A stretch of 64,000 bases of DNA, taken from NCBI RefSeq assembly GCF_963924675.1, contig NC_089226.1, positions 51,353,124-51,417,123 on the forward strand, in the 5' to 3' direction. The stretch's first letter is position 1; every line of letters starts with the position of its first letter. The position numbers were made by a program, and so were the translations under genes. The notes beneath the pieces were generated by a model. It had not been told where the DNA came from. It searched no databases and saw nothing but the letters and a program-made list of their open reading frames with translations. The DNA is from Phocoena phocoena (Eukaryota; Chordata; Mammalia; Artiodactyla; Phocoenidae). Positions 63,495-64,000 of the stretch are shown here, in pieces.

Positions 63495-63837
63495 CAGGAC
63501 CTTTCTTAACAGCCAAATACTGAACCAACCCAATGTCCATCAGTAGTGGAATGGATAATTTAGTTATAGTAGATTTATATATTATTTGAAGGCAAGCAGT
63601 AAAAATAAAAATGAACAAAGAACTTTTAAATTCACTAAGAATGAATGTTACAAATGTAATGCTGAACAATGAAGTGAAACATAAATAATGCATTCAGTAT
63701 GATTAATTTTCACAAAATTCAAATGCAGGAGAAACTAATATATGGTTAAGCAAATGTTGGAAGTGTGGTCATCTTTGGCTGTGGGTTTTGACTAGCAAGG
63801 GGATACAGAGGTACTCTTGAAAAACTGATTATACATG

Positions 63838-63838
<1 letters not shown>

Positions 63839-63878
<40 letters not shown>
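63839..63878. repeat. (AC)n microsatellite
   Basis: About 18 uninterrupted AC units followed by ATAT. Confidence 0.97.
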
Positions 63879-63882
<4 letters not shown>

Positions 63883-64000
63883 TTGTTTTTCCTAGTCCAT
63901 GATATTATATCTGATCCATAGATAAGGAAATAAAAGATGAGTGGATTGCACAGACACTATCAGGGAAGAGGCTATGACTCAGATACTTTAGGAATTTTTG
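63879..64000. other. Window end, unassigned
   Basis: Short stretch with no recognisable feature. Confidence 0.4.

Larger units (their letters stand above)
58120..63810 (+). mobile_element. L1: Ancient LINE-1, copy L1-F, with three nested SINEs
   Basis: Very diverged L1 text in sense order. The 5' region is around 58,140-59,040 ('cttgacaaaatgcaaaac', 'catgcagctggaggatgag'). ORF1 text lies at about 59,560-59,760 ('cttgaaagcagccagagc', 'ctaatttctctacagaaac'). ORF2 text runs from about 60,000, with its end at 63,070-63,780 ('taaaatggtgcagtcaattt', 'atgtccatcagtagtgg'). No usable frame remains. SINEs S7, S8 and S9 are inserted at different places. The limits are approximate. Confidence 0.7.

Noticed and set aside
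1..64000. CRISPR arrays, operons, Shine-Dalgarno sites, prophage or plasmid features
   Set aside because: None seen. The sequence is mammalian nuclear DNA, so such features are not expected.

Overview
This window looks like nuclear DNA of a cetartiodactyl mammal, most probably a cetacean. The main clue is at least nine tRNA-derived SINEs of the CHR type (they start GGGCTTCCCTGGTGG and carry a tRNA-like A box and B box). Several are close to consensus and flanked by clean target-site duplications. The L1 3' ends are also of cetartiodactyl type. The sequence cannot separate toothed from baleen whales.

I found no host protein-coding gene, no spliced exon I could defend, no rRNA or functional tRNA gene, no CRISPR array and no operon. 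The long reading frames are L1 ORF1/ORF2 relics, frames inside SINEs, or frames inside simple repeats. About 40 percent of the window is L1.

Layout: 1-5.38 kb, mostly unique DNA with L2 and MIR relics. 5.39-6.6 kb, a three-level nest: hAT-like MITE, then Tigger-type element, then CHR SINE. 7.8-8.1 kb, an older CHR SINE. 8.4-14.5 kb, near full-length sense L1 (L1-A) with a nested SINE. 14.5-16.5 kb, unique. 16.5-23.8 kb, full-length antisense L1 (L1-B) with a 15-bp target-site duplication and an apparent 3' transduction. 23.8-34.5 kb, unique DNA with MIR, L2, MLT1-like and L1 3' fragments, plus a MIR split by a SINE. 34.5-36.0 kb, an older CHR SINE split by a truncated L1 (L1-D). 36-43.3 kb, L2, MER5A-like and MIR relics, a short antisense L1 (L1-E) with a second possible transduction, and a (CT)n tract. 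43.4-49.2 kb, an older antisense L1 (L1-C). 49.2-58.1 kb, unique DNA with MIR, MLT1-like and Tigger relics. 58.1-63.8 kb, an ancient sense L1 (L1-F) with three nested SINEs, followed by a (CA)n tract.

The elements fit one mechanism. L1 ORF2 supplies endonuclease and reverse transcriptase, and most SINEs here sit at L1-endonuclease-like sites with 10-17 bp duplications. Every L1 copy here is broken. I do not see an undescribed biological system. The most informative structures are the two candidate 3' transductions and the nested insertions, which give a readable relative order of events.
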